From positions 36,264 to 100,263 of the forward strand of contig JAWODN010000121.1 in the NCBI GenBank assembly GCA_046483285.1: a DNA stretch of 64,000 nt. Reading direction: 5' to 3'. Within the stretch, counting starts at the first letter, position 1. The number at the start of each line of letters is the position of its first letter. A model generated the notes under the pieces. It searched no databases, was not told the origin of the DNA, and saw only the letters and a program-made list of their open reading frames with translations. This DNA is from CAYRTV01 sp046483285 (GTDB lineage Bacteria > Acidobacteriota > Aminicenantia > Aminicenantales > Aminicenantaceae). Of the stretch, positions 1 through 8,278 are shown one piece after another. The position numbers and the translations under genes are program-made.

Positions 1-673
1 CAAAAACAAACCAAGTGATCAAGGTCCAGACCTCTTTGGGGTCCCAGCTCCAGTAACTTCCCCAGGCCTTGGAAGCCCAAACCATTCCGAAAACCAGGCC
101 GCCCAATGTAAAAAGAGGAAAACCGGCCGCAATGCATCGGTAACTGACCAAATCAAGTTTTTTTGAAGACAGGCTGGTGGGAATGCCTTTTTTTTCTTTG
201 GAATCAGTGATTAAATAAAGGATGCTGGTCACAAAAGCGATAGCGAAAAAAGCTTCCCCCACCAAGGTCACGGAAACGTGCAGCCATAACCAATAACTCT
301 GCAGCGCCGGCACCAGCGGCTGAGCCTCCTGCGGCATAAGCGGTGAAGACGCCAGGGCCATAAAGGCGATAACAATCAGCATCATATAGGGGCCGGCCTT
401 CCGGATTTTAAATTTAGCCTCCATGATGAGATAAGCCAAAACAGCCGCCCAGCTTAAAAAGGACAAAGACTCATACATGTTGGAGAAAGGGGCATGGCCG
501 CTTTCTACAGCCCGGATGATCAAGGCGGCGCTGTGGATAATCAGTCCGGCGGAGGCGATGACATAAGCCGCACCGGCGGCCCTTTCCCGCTTGGAAAACA
601 AATAGGAAAAATAAAAAAACGCCGCAAGTATATACAAAATGAAAGCGCCGGCAAAGACAGTTGTCTCGTTCAT
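1..673 (-). CDS. ccsA: Cytochrome c biogenesis protein CcsA/ResC (partial, runs off left edge)
   Basis: The reverse strand from the ATG at 673 is open to the window edge, showing about 224 residues and lacking the C-terminus. It is a polytopic membrane protein of the CcsA/ResC (also called CcsB) family, the heme-handling half of System II cytochrome c maturation. Several hydrophobic helices are visible, and close to the edge comes the tryptophan-rich heme-handling signature WGSYWSWDPKEVWTL. Its ATG overlaps the stop of resB (ATGA), so the two are almost certainly co-translated. The pair implies covalently bound c-type cytochromes in the envelope. Family assignment is very secure; only the end is missing. 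Confidence 0.95.
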   Translation of the reverse strand, partial: MNETTVFAGAFILYILAAFFYFSYLFSKRERAAGAAYVIASAGLIIHSAALIIRAVESGHAPFSNMYESLSFLSWAAVLAYLIMEAKFKIRKAGPYMMLIVIAFMALASSPLMPQEAQPLVPALQSYWLWLHVSVTLVGEAFFAIAFVTSILYLITDSKEKKGIPTSLSSKKLDLVSYRCIAAGFPLFTLGGLVFGMVWASKAWGSYWSWDPKEVWTLITWFVF

Positions 674-2022
674 GTGACTCTCCTTAATTCGGATAAGACA
701 GACTGAAATTCACTGCGGAATTCCTCCCGGTTCTTCTTTGACTCGCCTCCTGCGGCAATTTCCGCATGAGACCCAAAATCGGCCAGATGAAAACGCAGCG
801 TACGGCTCGGCCAGTAAAAGGCCGCGAATAACCCCAGCATCAGCACGGCGCATCCCGCCCAAATGAAATTGGTTCCCGGATCCCTGGCAACCTGGATGCC
901 GGAATATTGAGGCGCTTGAAAATCTTCCAGCACAAAGGAGATTTCCCGTTCTCCATCCGGATGAGAGGGGGAAAAATCCGGAAATTCAGCAAAAACCCAT
1001 CCCCTGAAGATCACTTCCCCGCTTCGGAAACTTTCCAGGTATACCGCCGGATTGTTAGGCTGAAGGGAACGGGTGGTCACTCTGTTGCCTTCCGTTATCA
1101 CAAAATCAGGGACGAACGCGCGGGCGGCGATTTCCGTCACATCATCCCGCAGCGTGTATTTCTCACCTATGGAAATCCGGATTTTTTCCTCCGGACTTTC
1201 TCCCCCCGGTTTCCTGACCAGAATATCAAGACGGGGATTATTCCAGTCCCAGCCATAGCTGCTCTGATAAAAAACAAAACCCTGATAGGAAAGAGGGTGA
1301 TTGACTTTTATGGTTTCGGTGGTCTTTTCCCGGTTGGAATCAATGACTGTCAAAGTGCTCTTCCAGGCACTGACAGCCCCGGAAGGATAATATTCGGTTT
1401 CGAACTTATCCAGACGAATTTGGAAATCAGCATGAGGAACGTCGGCCGTGCTCCCTTCGATGATATTCAAATTTCCCCGAAAACCCCCTATTCCACTGAG
1501 AATGCCTCCAAAAATAATAACCAGGATGCCGGCGTGAACGACATCCGGGCCGAAAATCCCCAGAGTTTTTTTTCGGGCCAGAATATAACATTGGTTTTCC
1601 TTGTTCTCTTCTTTAATGCGGTAACGTCTCTTCTTGAGAGCCTGCCGGAGCTTCTCTTTGACTGCCGGCGCATCTCCGGTTTTTTTCAGCTTTTCATGCT
1701 CTTTAAAAGCCGAAATCCGTTTCGGATGTATTGATACCGATGGTCTGACCACCCGCTTTAATTTGGACGGAAAACGGGTAAGCGTGCAGACCACCATGTT
1801 CAAAGCGAATAAAAAAAGAAAAGAAAGGTACCACCAGGATTGATAAAGCCGGGTAATTTCCATTCGAATAAGCAGGCTGGATAAATCGCCGTACTTGGCC
1901 TGATATTCTTCCGGAGAGCGGTGCTGCGGGATAAGTGTTCCGAGAACCGATGCCAGGGTGATAACAATCAACAGAAATATACCCAGTCTGACCGAACTGA
2001 AAACCTGCAAAAAAGATTTCAT
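670..2022 (-). CDS. resB: ResB/Ccs1-like cytochrome c biogenesis protein
   Basis: A 450-residue membrane protein of the ResB (Ccs1) family, which works with CcsA/ResC to deliver heme and ligate it to apocytochrome c outside the cytoplasmic membrane. Three hydrophobic segments sit in the first ~190 residues (LGIFLLIVITLASVLGTLIP; WWYLSFLFLFALNMVVCTL; VVHAGILVIIFGGILSGIGG). A long extracytoplasmic beta-rich region follows, containing YQGFVFYQSSYGWDW, and then a last helix near residue 400. That topology is typical of the family. It overlaps ccsA by four bases and is upstream of it. The start ATG at 2022 is close to the divergent rpsU promoter region. Confidence 0.93.
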   Translation of the reverse strand: MKSFLQVFSSVRLGIFLLIVITLASVLGTLIPQHRSPEEYQAKYGDLSSLLIRMEITRLYQSWWYLSFLFLFALNMVVCTLTRFPSKLKRVVRPSVSIHPKRISAFKEHEKLKKTGDAPAVKEKLRQALKKRRYRIKEENKENQCYILARKKTLGIFGPDVVHAGILVIIFGGILSGIGGFRGNLNIIEGSTADVPHADFQIRLDKFETEYYPSGAVSAWKSTLTVIDSNREKTTETIKVNHPLSYQGFVFYQSSYGWDWNNPRLDILVRKPGGESPEEKIRISIGEKYTLRDDVTEIAARAFVPDFVITEGNRVTTRSLQPNNPAVYLESFRSGEVIFRGWVFAEFPDFSPSHPDGEREISFVLEDFQAPQYSGIQVARDPGTNFIWAGCAVLMLGLFAAFYWPSRTLRFHLADFGSHAEIAAGGESKKNREEFRSEFQSVLSELRRVT

Positions 2023-2096
2023 AACCTGAAGTCCTCTCTTCTTTTCTCTAAATTCACGCTTCTTCGAGTTAGTTTACCATAATCCGGCTGATAAAG

Positions 2097-2125
2097 TTGA
2101 CAATTCCGCACGAATCCTATATAAA
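2097..2125 (+). promoter_or_regulatory. Sigma-70 type promoter of rpsU
   Basis: TTGACA at 2097-2102 and TATAAA at 2120-2125 are separated by 17 bases, which is ideal spacing for a primary-sigma promoter. Transcription would begin near 2132, giving a leader of about 28 bases with the strong ribosome site GGAGG at 2147-2151 ahead of the TTG start of rpsU. It may also drive lipA and the genes behind it, since no terminator is evident after rpsU. Confidence 0.75.
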
Positions 2126-2159
2126 TTGAGCACTGTCCAACATAGAGGAGGTGAACAGC

Positions 2160-2369
2160 TTGGCATTTGTTGTTATCGATGAAAAAGAATCCATCGAACA
2201 AGCTCTGAAACGCTTTAAGAGAAAAGTTCAACAAGAATCTATAATCAAAGAAATCAAAAAACATTCCGTATATTTCAAACCCGGTGAGCGCAGAAGAATG
2301 AAGGAAGCTCAAGCCCGGAAAAGAATGAGACGGCGCGTGAGAAGAGAAAGAGAATACGAATATTATTGA
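2160..2369 (+). CDS. rpsU: 30S ribosomal protein S21
   Basis: A 69-residue basic protein of the bS21 family, a small-subunit ribosomal protein near the anti-Shine-Dalgarno end of 16S rRNA. The N-terminal VIDEKESIEQALKRFKRK, the central FKPGERRRMKEAQARKRM and the arginine-rich tail are characteristic. The TTG at 2160 is chosen as start because GGAGG at 2147-2151 sits eight bases upstream; an in-frame GTG at 2151 overlaps that ribosome site itself and is unlikely. A clear promoter lies directly upstream and lipA follows after 44 bases. Confidence 0.95.
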   Translation: MAFVVIDEKESIEQALKRFKRKVQQESIIKEIKKHSVYFKPGERRRMKEAQARKRMRRRVRREREYEYY

Positions 2370-2413
2370 TTTTTTCCTTCCCCGGTATTCTTCCCGCATT
2401 CTGAGAGAAAGAG

Positions 2414-3292
2414 GTGGCGTCCCTGCCTGCGAAAAAAAGAAAGCCCTCCTGGCTGAAAATCAATCTTCCCAGGGATAAAGATTATTTTTTTGTCTCCAGA
2501 ACGGTTGAGAGCAACCATCTCCACACCATATGCACAAGTGCGCGCTGCCCCAACATCTCGGAATGCTGGTCTCACCGAACCGCCACCTTTCTGATATTGG
2601 GAAATGTCTGCACCAGAAACTGCGCTTTTTGCGCCGTACCCAAAGGCACACCGGCGCCTCCCTCCCCGGACGAACCTGAAAATGTCGCTGATGCCGCTTC
2701 ACGCCTGGGGCTGCGGTATGTCGTCATCACATCCGTCACCCGGGATGATCTTCCTGACGGAGGAGCCCAACATTTCGCTGACACCATTTCCGCTCTCAGA
2801 AAGAAAAACCAGGAAATAAAAATAGAGGTGCTGATCCCGGATTTTTCGGGTGACAAAGAAGCCTTGGAAACGATTATCCGGCATGATCCTGAGGTCCTAA
2901 ATCATAATCTGGAGGTGCCCCGCGCTTTGTATCCCTCCATACACAGAGACCCCCCTAATTACCGCCGTTCCCTCCAGGTGCTCCAAACCGCCGCGGAAGA
3001 AAAAATGATCACTAAATCCGGATTGATGATCGGATTAGGGGAGACTGACAAAGACATAATGGAGACATTTCAGGATCTGCGTGATCACGGCTGCCTGATT
3101 TTGACTATCGGGCAGTATCTCCAATCCACACGAAAAAACGCACCGGTAAAAAAATACTACTCTCCGGATGAATTCAAAGACCTTAAAAAGTCCGCCTTGA
3201 AAATGGGATTCCGCCAAGTGGAATCAGGGCCGCTGGTGCGAAGCTCTTACCGGGCTCACCGTTTATACCGCTCCGCCGCCGGAAATGCTTGA
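2414..3292 (+). CDS. lipA: Lipoyl synthase (radical SAM)
   Basis: A 292-residue lipoyl synthase, which inserts two sulfurs into protein-bound octanoyl groups to make lipoate for 2-oxoacid dehydrogenases or the glycine cleavage system. Both iron-sulfur sites are visible: the auxiliary cluster motif CTSARCPNISEC near residue 36, and the radical-SAM motif CTRNCAFC near residue 66. The C-terminal SGPLVRSSYRA carries the conserved serine region. The start is the GTG at 2414, whose purine-rich ribosome site (GAGAAAGAGG) lies very close, so the exact start is uncertain. No lipB or lplA is in the window. It is followed after three bases by a phosphodiesterase gene. Confidence 0.95.
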   Translation: MASLPAKKRKPSWLKINLPRDKDYFFVSRTVESNHLHTICTSARCPNISECWSHRTATFLILGNVCTRNCAFCAVPKGTPAPPSPDEPENVADAASRLGLRYVVITSVTRDDLPDGGAQHFADTISALRKKNQEIKIEVLIPDFSGDKEALETIIRHDPEVLNHNLEVPRALYPSIHRDPPNYRRSLQVLQTAAEEKMITKSGLMIGLGETDKDIMETFQDLRDHGCLILTIGQYLQSTRKNAPVKKYYSPDEFKDLKKSALKMGFRQVESGPLVRSSYRAHRLYRSAAGNA

Positions 3293-3295
3293 GTC

Positions 3296-4036
3296 ATGCG
3301 TTATCTTATTTTTTCTGACATTCATGGAAATCTTGAAGCCTTTCTGGAGATTTTATCCGCCGTCAAAAAAAATTCCATTGACCGGTATCTTTTTTTGGGC
3401 GACCTGGTGGGTTACGGAGCTTCGCCCAACGAAGTGATCCGGGAAATTCAAAAATTGAACCCCCTCCACATCATCCGGGGAAACCATGACAAAGCTGTTT
3501 CCGACCATGAACCCGTTCACACATTCAATCCGGTTGCAGCGGCCGCTATTCACTGGACACGCAAGAACCTGGCCGAAAAAAACAACAAATATCTCTCCCG
3601 GCTCCGGGCCGGACCGGTGGTGGTCGATGAAAGCATCACCATCTGCCATGGATCTCCATTTGACGAAGACTTTTACATCTTCGGTGAATTCGACGCCGCC
3701 GAAGCCTTTATGTACACCAAAACTCAGGTGACTTTTTTCGGCCATACCCACCTCCCCTTTGTTTATACCGAAGAGGACCGGTTGGTTCTGGGGCGATTCA
3801 TTTCCTCCCACACCGAAAAGGTCCGGCTTAAAGAAAAAATCCGCTATCTCATCAATCCAGGCTCCGTCGGGCAGCCGCGGGATAGAAATCCTGATGCCGC
3901 ATATGCCGTTTTTGATTCCGAAGAAAGAACCGTCACATTCCACCGGGTCCCTTATGACATCAAGTCAGCACAGAAAAAAATAACCGGAGAGGAGCTGCCC
4001 CGGTCCCTGGCGGACCGGCTGGAAATGGGAATATGA
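3296..4036 (+). CDS. Calcineurin-like metallophosphoesterase
   Basis: A 246-residue cytoplasmic phosphoesterase with all the dimetal motifs in order: SDIHGN at residue 7, GDLVGYG near 38, GNHD near 62, and GHTHLP near 148. It resembles small YfcE-like/MPP-family phosphodiesterases that cleave phosphodiester or phosphomonoester bonds. The substrate cannot be deduced. It begins three bases after lipA, and its stop overlaps the ogt start (ATGA), so it belongs to the rpsU-lipA-ogt-lptB run. No signal peptide. Confidence 0.88.
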   Translation: MRYLIFSDIHGNLEAFLEILSAVKKNSIDRYLFLGDLVGYGASPNEVIREIQKLNPLHIIRGNHDKAVSDHEPVHTFNPVAAAAIHWTRKNLAEKNNKYLSRLRAGPVVVDESITICHGSPFDEDFYIFGEFDAAEAFMYTKTQVTFFGHTHLPFVYTEEDRLVLGRFISSHTEKVRLKEKIRYLINPGSVGQPRDRNPDAAYAVFDSEERTVTFHRVPYDIKSAQKKITGEELPRSLADRLEMGI

Positions 4037-4557
4037 CTCAATCACAAATGTCCGGAGTCTATATGATCCACCCTTTTCCGTACGGAAACCTCCTCTTGAT
4101 GAGAAGATCTCAAGGCTTGACAAAAGTGAAATATTATCCCCGTCCGCTCTCGCATGACGATATAATGCCGGCTTCCAGAAGGGATATTTTACGGATCGAA
4201 CACAGCCCCGGCGCCTTTGAAACGGAAATGGATTTATTGCAACGGTATTTCCGGGGAGAAGAAACAAATTTCAACCGGATTGAACTGGATTTCTCATCAG
4301 CATCCCCTTTCCAGAAAAAGGTATGGTCCTTAACCCGGGAGCTTCCTTACGGCCGCACCTCAAGTTATAAATTTTTGGCGGAGGAAATGGGTCACCGGGG
4401 ATACCGCAGTATAGGCCGGGCTCTCCATGCCAACCCCTGGATAATCATCGTTCCCTGCCACCGGGTTATCCGCAGCGACGGCGGGCTGGGGGAGTTCGCA
4501 GCCGGCCTGAAAATCAAACAATACCTCCTCAGTTTGGAAAAAAGTCAAAAAAATTAA
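4033..4557 (+). CDS. ogt: Methylated-DNA--protein-cysteine methyltransferase
   Basis: A 174-residue suicide DNA repair enzyme that moves the alkyl group of O6-alkylguanine to its own cysteine. The active-site motif PCHRV is present near residue 138, preceded by the helix-turn-helix region LPYGRTSSYKFLAEEMG and an arginine-finger-type segment (RSIGRALHANPW). The length and layout (a poorly conserved N-terminal half followed by the catalytic domain) fit Ogt. Its ATG overlaps the stop of the preceding phosphoesterase. The gene ends 17 bases before lptB, and the short repeat motif AAGTCAGGCTGA lies in that gap. Confidence 0.93.
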   Translation: MTQSQMSGVYMIHPFPYGNLLLMRRSQGLTKVKYYPRPLSHDDIMPASRRDILRIEHSPGAFETEMDLLQRYFRGEETNFNRIELDFSSASPFQKKVWSLTRELPYGRTSSYKFLAEEMGHRGYRSIGRALHANPWIIIVPCHRVIRSDGGLGEFAAGLKIKQYLLSLEKSQKN

Positions 4558-4574
4558 AATAAGTCAGGCTGAAT

Positions 4575-5381
4575 ATGTCGGTGCTAGAAGCGAAAAACCT
4601 AAAAAAATCCTTCGATCAGCGGATGGTGGTCAAAGGCGTGGACATTGAAGTCCAATCCGGCCGCATCACCAGCCTTTTGGGCCGCAACGGTGCCGGAAAA
4701 ACCACAACCTTCAGAATGATCACCGGCTTGACCCGGCCGGATGCAGGCGCGGTTTTATTGAACGGAGATGATATTTCAGGGCTCTCCACTCCCCAGCGGG
4801 CTGACCGTGGGATCATATATCTTCCCCAGGAAAATTCTGTTTTTCTTAAGGCATCCGTCGAAGAAAACTTGAAGCTGATCCTGGAAATAAAAAAACCGGA
4901 TATGGCTGACAAAATCGATTTCATCCATAAGCTCTTGGAAGAAATGGGCCTGGCGGAACTCAAAGGCCAAAAGGCCTATAGTCTATCAGGAGGAGAACGG
5001 AGACGGCTGGAAATAAGCCGTTCCCTTATCCTGGACCCTCATTTTCTGCTTCTGGATGAGCCTTTTACCGGCATCGACCCCTTGACGATCGCTGAACTGC
5101 AGAAAATTTTATTGCGCCTTAAAAAACGGGGAATCGGCATCCTGGTTTCCGACCATAACGTGAGAGACACACTGGACATCACCGGCCGGGGATATATCAT
5201 CGATGAAGGGTCTATTTTAGTCGAGGGCACTCCGGAGGAAATCGCTTCCGATCACAAGGCGAGAAAAAAATTCCTGGGAATGGATTTTTCCCTTGGAAAA
5301 AAGAAAAGCGTTCACTCCTCTTTCGGGAATATAAAATCCCCCAAGGTCTCCCTAAGAAAAACCAAAAACAAGCTGAAGTAA
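4575..5381 (+). CDS. lptB: LPS export ABC transporter ATPase LptB
   Basis: A 268-residue ABC ATPase best matching LptB, the cytoplasmic motor of the LptBFGC complex that pulls lipopolysaccharide out of the inner membrane. Walker A GRNGAGKTT is near residue 36, the Q-loop YLPQE near 88, the signature LSGGERRR near 140, Walker B HFLLLDEPFTGIDP near 158 and the switch histidine in VSDHN. About 30 residues of basic tail extend beyond the usual ~240. The last 70 bases overlap the convergent zinc-ribbon gene. Its partners lptA/C/F/G are not in the window. The only sequence between ogt and this ATG is the repeat motif AAGTCAGGCTGAAT; there is no obvious Shine-Dalgarno site. Confidence 0.9.
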   Translation: MSVLEAKNLKKSFDQRMVVKGVDIEVQSGRITSLLGRNGAGKTTTFRMITGLTRPDAGAVLLNGDDISGLSTPQRADRGIIYLPQENSVFLKASVEENLKLILEIKKPDMADKIDFIHKLLEEMGLAELKGQKAYSLSGGERRRLEISRSLILDPHFLLLDEPFTGIDPLTIAELQKILLRLKKRGIGILVSDHNVRDTLDITGRGYIIDEGSILVEGTPEEIASDHKARKKFLGMDFSLGKKKSVHSSFGNIKSPKVSLRKTKNKLK

Positions 5382-6484
5382 ATCACTGTCAAAATCACAA
5401 AAAATCCGGCCGCCGGCAGGAGGGCCTTAGCTATCAGGCTGAACACCGGATTTCCGGTTAAATACGCCGCTATTCCGAGGGAAACCAGCCACAGTCCCGC
5501 AATCAACACAACATCGAAAAGGCGGGATTTCAACCACCGGGAAGGCTTGAGAAAAGACAGCATTCCGAATCCTTTGCTCCGGGACTCTTCCTGTTCCGTC
5601 CCGAAAAGCATCCCCTGGTCATGACCGGTTAAAGCGGGGGTGTCATCAATGTCAATTTCGGATGTTTCTCTATCGAATTCCTCGAAAGCCCCGGTATCTT
5701 CCTCTTCTTCTTCCTCAGGAATTTCCCGCTCTTCTTCGGGTTCCAGCCGGACGGCCTCTTCGGTTGTTTTTACTTTGGTTTCTTGTTCCTGATCATCCGG
5801 CTCCTTATCTGCGTCTCTCATCTTTTCCGCCCAAGGAGGCAGGTCTTCTTCTGCGGCTTTTGTATCCTTTTTAATTTTTCGCCGCTCTTTTTTTAATGAG
5901 TCCAAAAACTGCTCGATCTCTTCTTTTTCCTTATCCGCAGGGTCCACCATGTCTTCCAAATCCCGGGTTTTCAGGTCTTCTTCCTCCCCTTCCATATCTT
6001 CCTCCGGGAATAGCCAATCCACGCTCCCTGAAGAAGGCGGAGCGGCCCGGGAATCCCCCTCGTCTTTATCGTCTTCTTCAGAAGGAGGGGGGGATTCAAA
6101 GGAAGTTGTTTCGAATGGTGTGTCAGAAGAAGGCGGGGTGGATGACACGTCGCCGCCAGGCTCAGGTTCCTCCTCCTCCGGTTCCGCCGGTTCGGGTTCC
6201 TCCGGCAAATCCTCTTTCAATGCCGCAGCGGATTCTTCTGATTCCGGGGACTCTTCCTCTTTCAGGTCCGGATCATCCATGTCCTCAGGTGGAGCCGCCT
6301 GCTGGTCATGCCGGGAGGATTTATGGACTTCTTCTTCCTCCTCTTCAACAACTCTTTCTCCCGGAATTTCTTCTTCAATATCCTCATCTTCAGGGAAAAT
6401 AAGCTTGGTCCCGCAATTTGAACAGAATTCAGAGTCTTCTTCAATAAAAGCTTTGCAATAAGGACACTTTTTTATGGCCACCAC
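5312..6484 (-). CDS. Zinc-ribbon protein with long acidic linker and C-terminal RDD-like membrane pair
   Basis: A 390-residue protein in three parts. Residues 1-30 form a zinc ribbon (CPYCKAF and CSNCGTK). Residues ~35-310 are an extremely acidic, low-complexity, probably disordered linker dominated by Glu/Asp, Pro and Ser. Residues ~320-385 hold two hydrophobic segments (LFDVVLIAGLWLVSLGIAAY; LPAAGFFVILTVIYFSLFLV) ending in RETLGDFIF, which recalls the end of RDD membrane domains. No enzymatic motif is visible and the function is unknown. A membrane-tethered cytoplasmic ribbon with a long charged spacer is the likely topology. Its 3' end overlaps lptB by 70 bases on the opposite strand. Confidence 0.8.
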   Translation of the reverse strand: MVAIKKCPYCKAFIEEDSEFCSNCGTKLIFPEDEDIEEEIPGERVVEEEEEEVHKSSRHDQQAAPPEDMDDPDLKEEESPESEESAAALKEDLPEEPEPAEPEEEEPEPGGDVSSTPPSSDTPFETTSFESPPPSEEDDKDEGDSRAAPPSSGSVDWLFPEEDMEGEEEDLKTRDLEDMVDPADKEKEEIEQFLDSLKKERRKIKKDTKAAEEDLPPWAEKMRDADKEPDDQEQETKVKTTEEAVRLEPEEEREIPEEEEEEDTGAFEEFDRETSEIDIDDTPALTGHDQGMLFGTEQEESRSKGFGMLSFLKPSRWLKSRLFDVVLIAGLWLVSLGIAAYLTGNPVFSLIAKALLPAAGFFVILTVIYFSLFLVFLRETLGDFIFPKEE

Positions 6485-6526
6485 CTTATATATAATGAGA
6501 AAAATTCATAATGTCAATCACAGGGG

Positions 6527-7123
6527 TTATTTTCCTTTCCGGAAAAGCGGGATTCCCCTATGATGAATAAGGCTTTTTTTCCTCGGCTTATGAGGAAAGA
6601 TCCCCTCAGAAACATATCGAACATCCTCCAGGGTAAAAAACGCCTTGGGATTGTGTTTTTTGATAAGGGTCTCCACTTTCTCATAATCACAGCGCCGAAT
6701 GGTCATGTATATAATACTCACGGGGCCTTCACTCCCCTCGGCCGGCTGGGCGGTCACACCGAAACCTTCTTTTCTGAGTGCGGCAATTAAATCCGCCGCA
6801 TCCTTGCGGGTGATGACCCGGATAACCACCCGGCCCACCGCCATTTTCTGTTCCAAAAGAATTCCCGCATAATTCCCCAGAGCAAACCCCGCACTGTAGG
6901 CTATATAACCCAGGGCGTTATCCAAATTATCGAAAATGATTTTTATGGCCAGAATCCATATAAGCACTTCAAAAAAGCCCACGATGGGAGCCAGTTTTCG
7001 AAATCCCCTGGCAACATAGACAATCCGGATGGTCTGCAGGGAAACATCCAAAATGCGGGCGATAAAGATCAGCAGGGGAAGAATCACCCACATGAATAAA
7101 GAGTTTTCCATTAATGCGTCCAT
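6527..7123 (-). CDS. UPF0316-type membrane protein (DUF5698/DUF2179)
   Basis: A 198-residue membrane protein of the UPF0316 kind. Three hydrophobic helices occupy the first ~90 residues (MWVILPLLIFIARILDVSLQ; FFEVLIWILAIKIIF; LGYIAYSAGFALGNYAGILL). A soluble ferredoxin-fold-like DUF2179 domain (VRVITRKDAADLIAALRKEG through IRRCDYEKVETLIKK) follows, and then a basic tail. DUF2179 domains are thought to be small cytoplasmic ligand-binding modules; no precise role is known. It lies 42 bases upstream of the zinc-ribbon gene in the same direction, so the two may be co-transcribed. Confidence 0.88.
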   Translation of the reverse strand: MDALMENSLFMWVILPLLIFIARILDVSLQTIRIVYVARGFRKLAPIVGFFEVLIWILAIKIIFDNLDNALGYIAYSAGFALGNYAGILLEQKMAVGRVVIRVITRKDAADLIAALRKEGFGVTAQPAEGSEGPVSIIYMTIRRCDYEKVETLIKKHNPKAFFTLEDVRYVSEGIFPHKPRKKSLIHHRGIPLFRKGK

Positions 7124-7278
7124 TTGATTTAAAAGATGATTTTACCAAGTCCGGGTTTTAAAATGCAACAGTTTGATGACATGCTGGTTCATAGGCATCA
7201 ACCCCGGCCCGGGAATAAATCAGGTGAGTCAGAACTGTGATTCGGAAAACTCCGGAGGAACTTCAGTTCTGCGGTGAA

Positions 7279-7307
7279 TTGACAACGGAAACGGTTATAC
7301 ATATACT
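7279..7307 (+). promoter_or_regulatory. Promoter of tRNA-Val
   Basis: TTGACA at 7279-7284 and TATACT at 7302-7307 are separated by 17 bases. Initiation would fall near 7314, about six bases before the mature tRNA, which fits a short tRNA leader. A second TATAAT at 7308-7313 is too far from the -35 box (23 bases) to be the better choice. Confidence 0.7.
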
Positions 7308-7319
7308 TATAATTCCCGT

Positions 7320-7394
7320 GGGCGATTAACTCAGCGGAAGAGTGCTACCTTCACGCGGTAGAGGTCAGAGGTTCGAATCCTCTATCGCCCACCA
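7320..7394 (+). tRNA. tRNA-Val, anticodon CAC
   Basis: The cloverleaf folds fully. The acceptor stem GGGCGAT pairs with ATCGCCC; the D stem is ACTC/GAGT. The anticodon stem CTACC/GGTAG encloses loop TTCACGC, so the anticodon is CAC, reading the valine codon GUG. The T stem AGAGG/CCTCT carries loop TTCGAAT. Discriminator A is followed by an encoded CCA (7392-7394). It stands alone with its own promoter. Confidence 0.97.
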
Positions 7395-7427
7395 TTCCTT
7401 TTCTTTTCAGAATAAATGTCCCCTTTT

Positions 7428-7811
7428 TTATTCCGGCGGCAGCGTCCTGAGGCTTAAAACATGCCAGGTCACTCCGGCGGCGATCCCTATCAGCACGATT
7501 TTAAGCCATAGCTGTTCCGCCGCCGCAACAACACTGATTCCGATGGTTATCCATAAAAGGATCAAAGTTGTTGCTTTGACTCCCCGGGTCACCACTCTTC
7601 TCTCCCGGTAATTTTTTATATAAGGACCGAACAGGCGGTGTGTCATCATCCAGTTATAAAGCCTTTCCGAGCTGCGGACAAAGCAAGCCGCGGCCAGCAG
7701 TAAAAAAGGAGTGGTGGGAAGCAAGGGGACCACCACCCCCACCGCCCCTATAAAAACAAACAGAACGCCGGCGGACATTAGAAACCATTTGCGGAATGTC
7801 AATTTTTTCAT
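7428..7811 (-). CDS. DUF454 (YbaN-like) inner-membrane protein
   Basis: A 127-residue membrane protein of the DUF454/YbaN family, whose function is unknown. The hallmark segment is present: a first helix (LMSAGVLFVFIGAVGVVVPL) running into LPTTPFLLLAAACFVRSSER, then LFGPYIKNYRERR and two more helices. The start is placed at the ATG at 7811 (MKKLTFRKW). The reading frame stays open upstream to 7970, but that part is simply a copy of dispersed repeat family B, not protein. The ribosome site upstream of 7811 is weak. It is convergent with tRNA-Val. Confidence 0.87.
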   Translation of the reverse strand: MKKLTFRKWFLMSAGVLFVFIGAVGVVVPLLPTTPFLLLAAACFVRSSERLYNWMMTHRLFGPYIKNYRERRVVTRGVKATTLILLWITIGISVVAAAEQLWLKIVLIGIAAGVTWHVLSLRTLPPE

Positions 7812-7833
7812 TTCACAACAGGGATACCCTGAT

Positions 7834-8003
7834 TTAGTTCGAAAATAACAAAAATAGTCCATTTCGTCTATCTTGTCTACCTGGTCTGAAGGGGGCGCGA
7901 AAAGCGAGAAAGGCGAGACGTGCGAGAAAAGCAGAAGGCCTCTGAAAAAATCAAAAATGAACATTTTCATTTATCGCGTGTGGCAAAACCGCCATGAATA
8001 ATT
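7834..8003. repeat. Interspersed repeat family B, copy 1
   Basis: About 170 bases from TTAGTTCGAAAATAACAAAA to CCGCCATGAATAAT. They are closely matched, in the same orientation, at 36640-36808, and in the opposite orientation at 37792-37937 and 48912-49056. It carries a run of GCGAGAAA-type subrepeats and the segment AGGCCTCTGAAAAAATCAAA. It abuts family A copy 8009-8143. It reads as open frame in one direction (the false extension of the DUF454 gene) but there is no sign of protein selection. Confidence 0.85.
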
Positions 8004-8008
8004 ATTAC

Positions 8009-8143
8009 TTAGCCTGGATTATTCACAGGCCGGGATTGCCGCAGATTTCGGATTGCGGCGAGGAAGTCGTGGTACTTCACTACGACGAGCTGCAAGCCGG
8101 AAGATGCGGTGAGATTCGGCCTGCCCTAAGGCTAAAAAAATGG
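8009..8143. repeat. Interspersed repeat family A, diverged copy
   Basis: Begins TTAGCCTGGATTATTCA, passes through GGCCGGGATTGCCGCAGAT and a segment GTGAGATTCGGCCTGCCC, and ends GCTAAAAAAATGG. These are the same modules, in the same order, as the tail of family A elements elsewhere (for example the inverse of 48088-48224). The long A/T hairpin is missing on one side, so this is a partial copy. The remaining bases to 8278 show nothing recognisable apart from the upstream region of the TPR gene. Confidence 0.7.
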
Positions 8144-8278
8144 TTCGGGCGGGCCGAATTCCACCGGTCCCCGCGTGCCGGGAATATGATAAAACCGGCT
8201 GCGTCTCTTTACGGAAAGACGAGATTGCTATATGATAAAAAAAACAAGGGATGAGAAAAGAAAATTATATTCATTAAA

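Noticed and set aside
2151..2159. GTG start for rpsU
   Set aside because: It overlaps the ribosome site itself; the TTG nine bases later has correct spacing and the family-typical N-terminus.
7812..7970. N-terminal extension of the DUF454 gene
   Set aside because: The same bases recur at 36640 and elsewhere as repeat family B, and DUF454 homology begins only at the ATG at 7811.
7994..8254. 86-residue open frame
   Set aside because: Made of a family A repeat copy plus A/T-rich DNA; the same peptide pieces appear by chance in other repeat copies.
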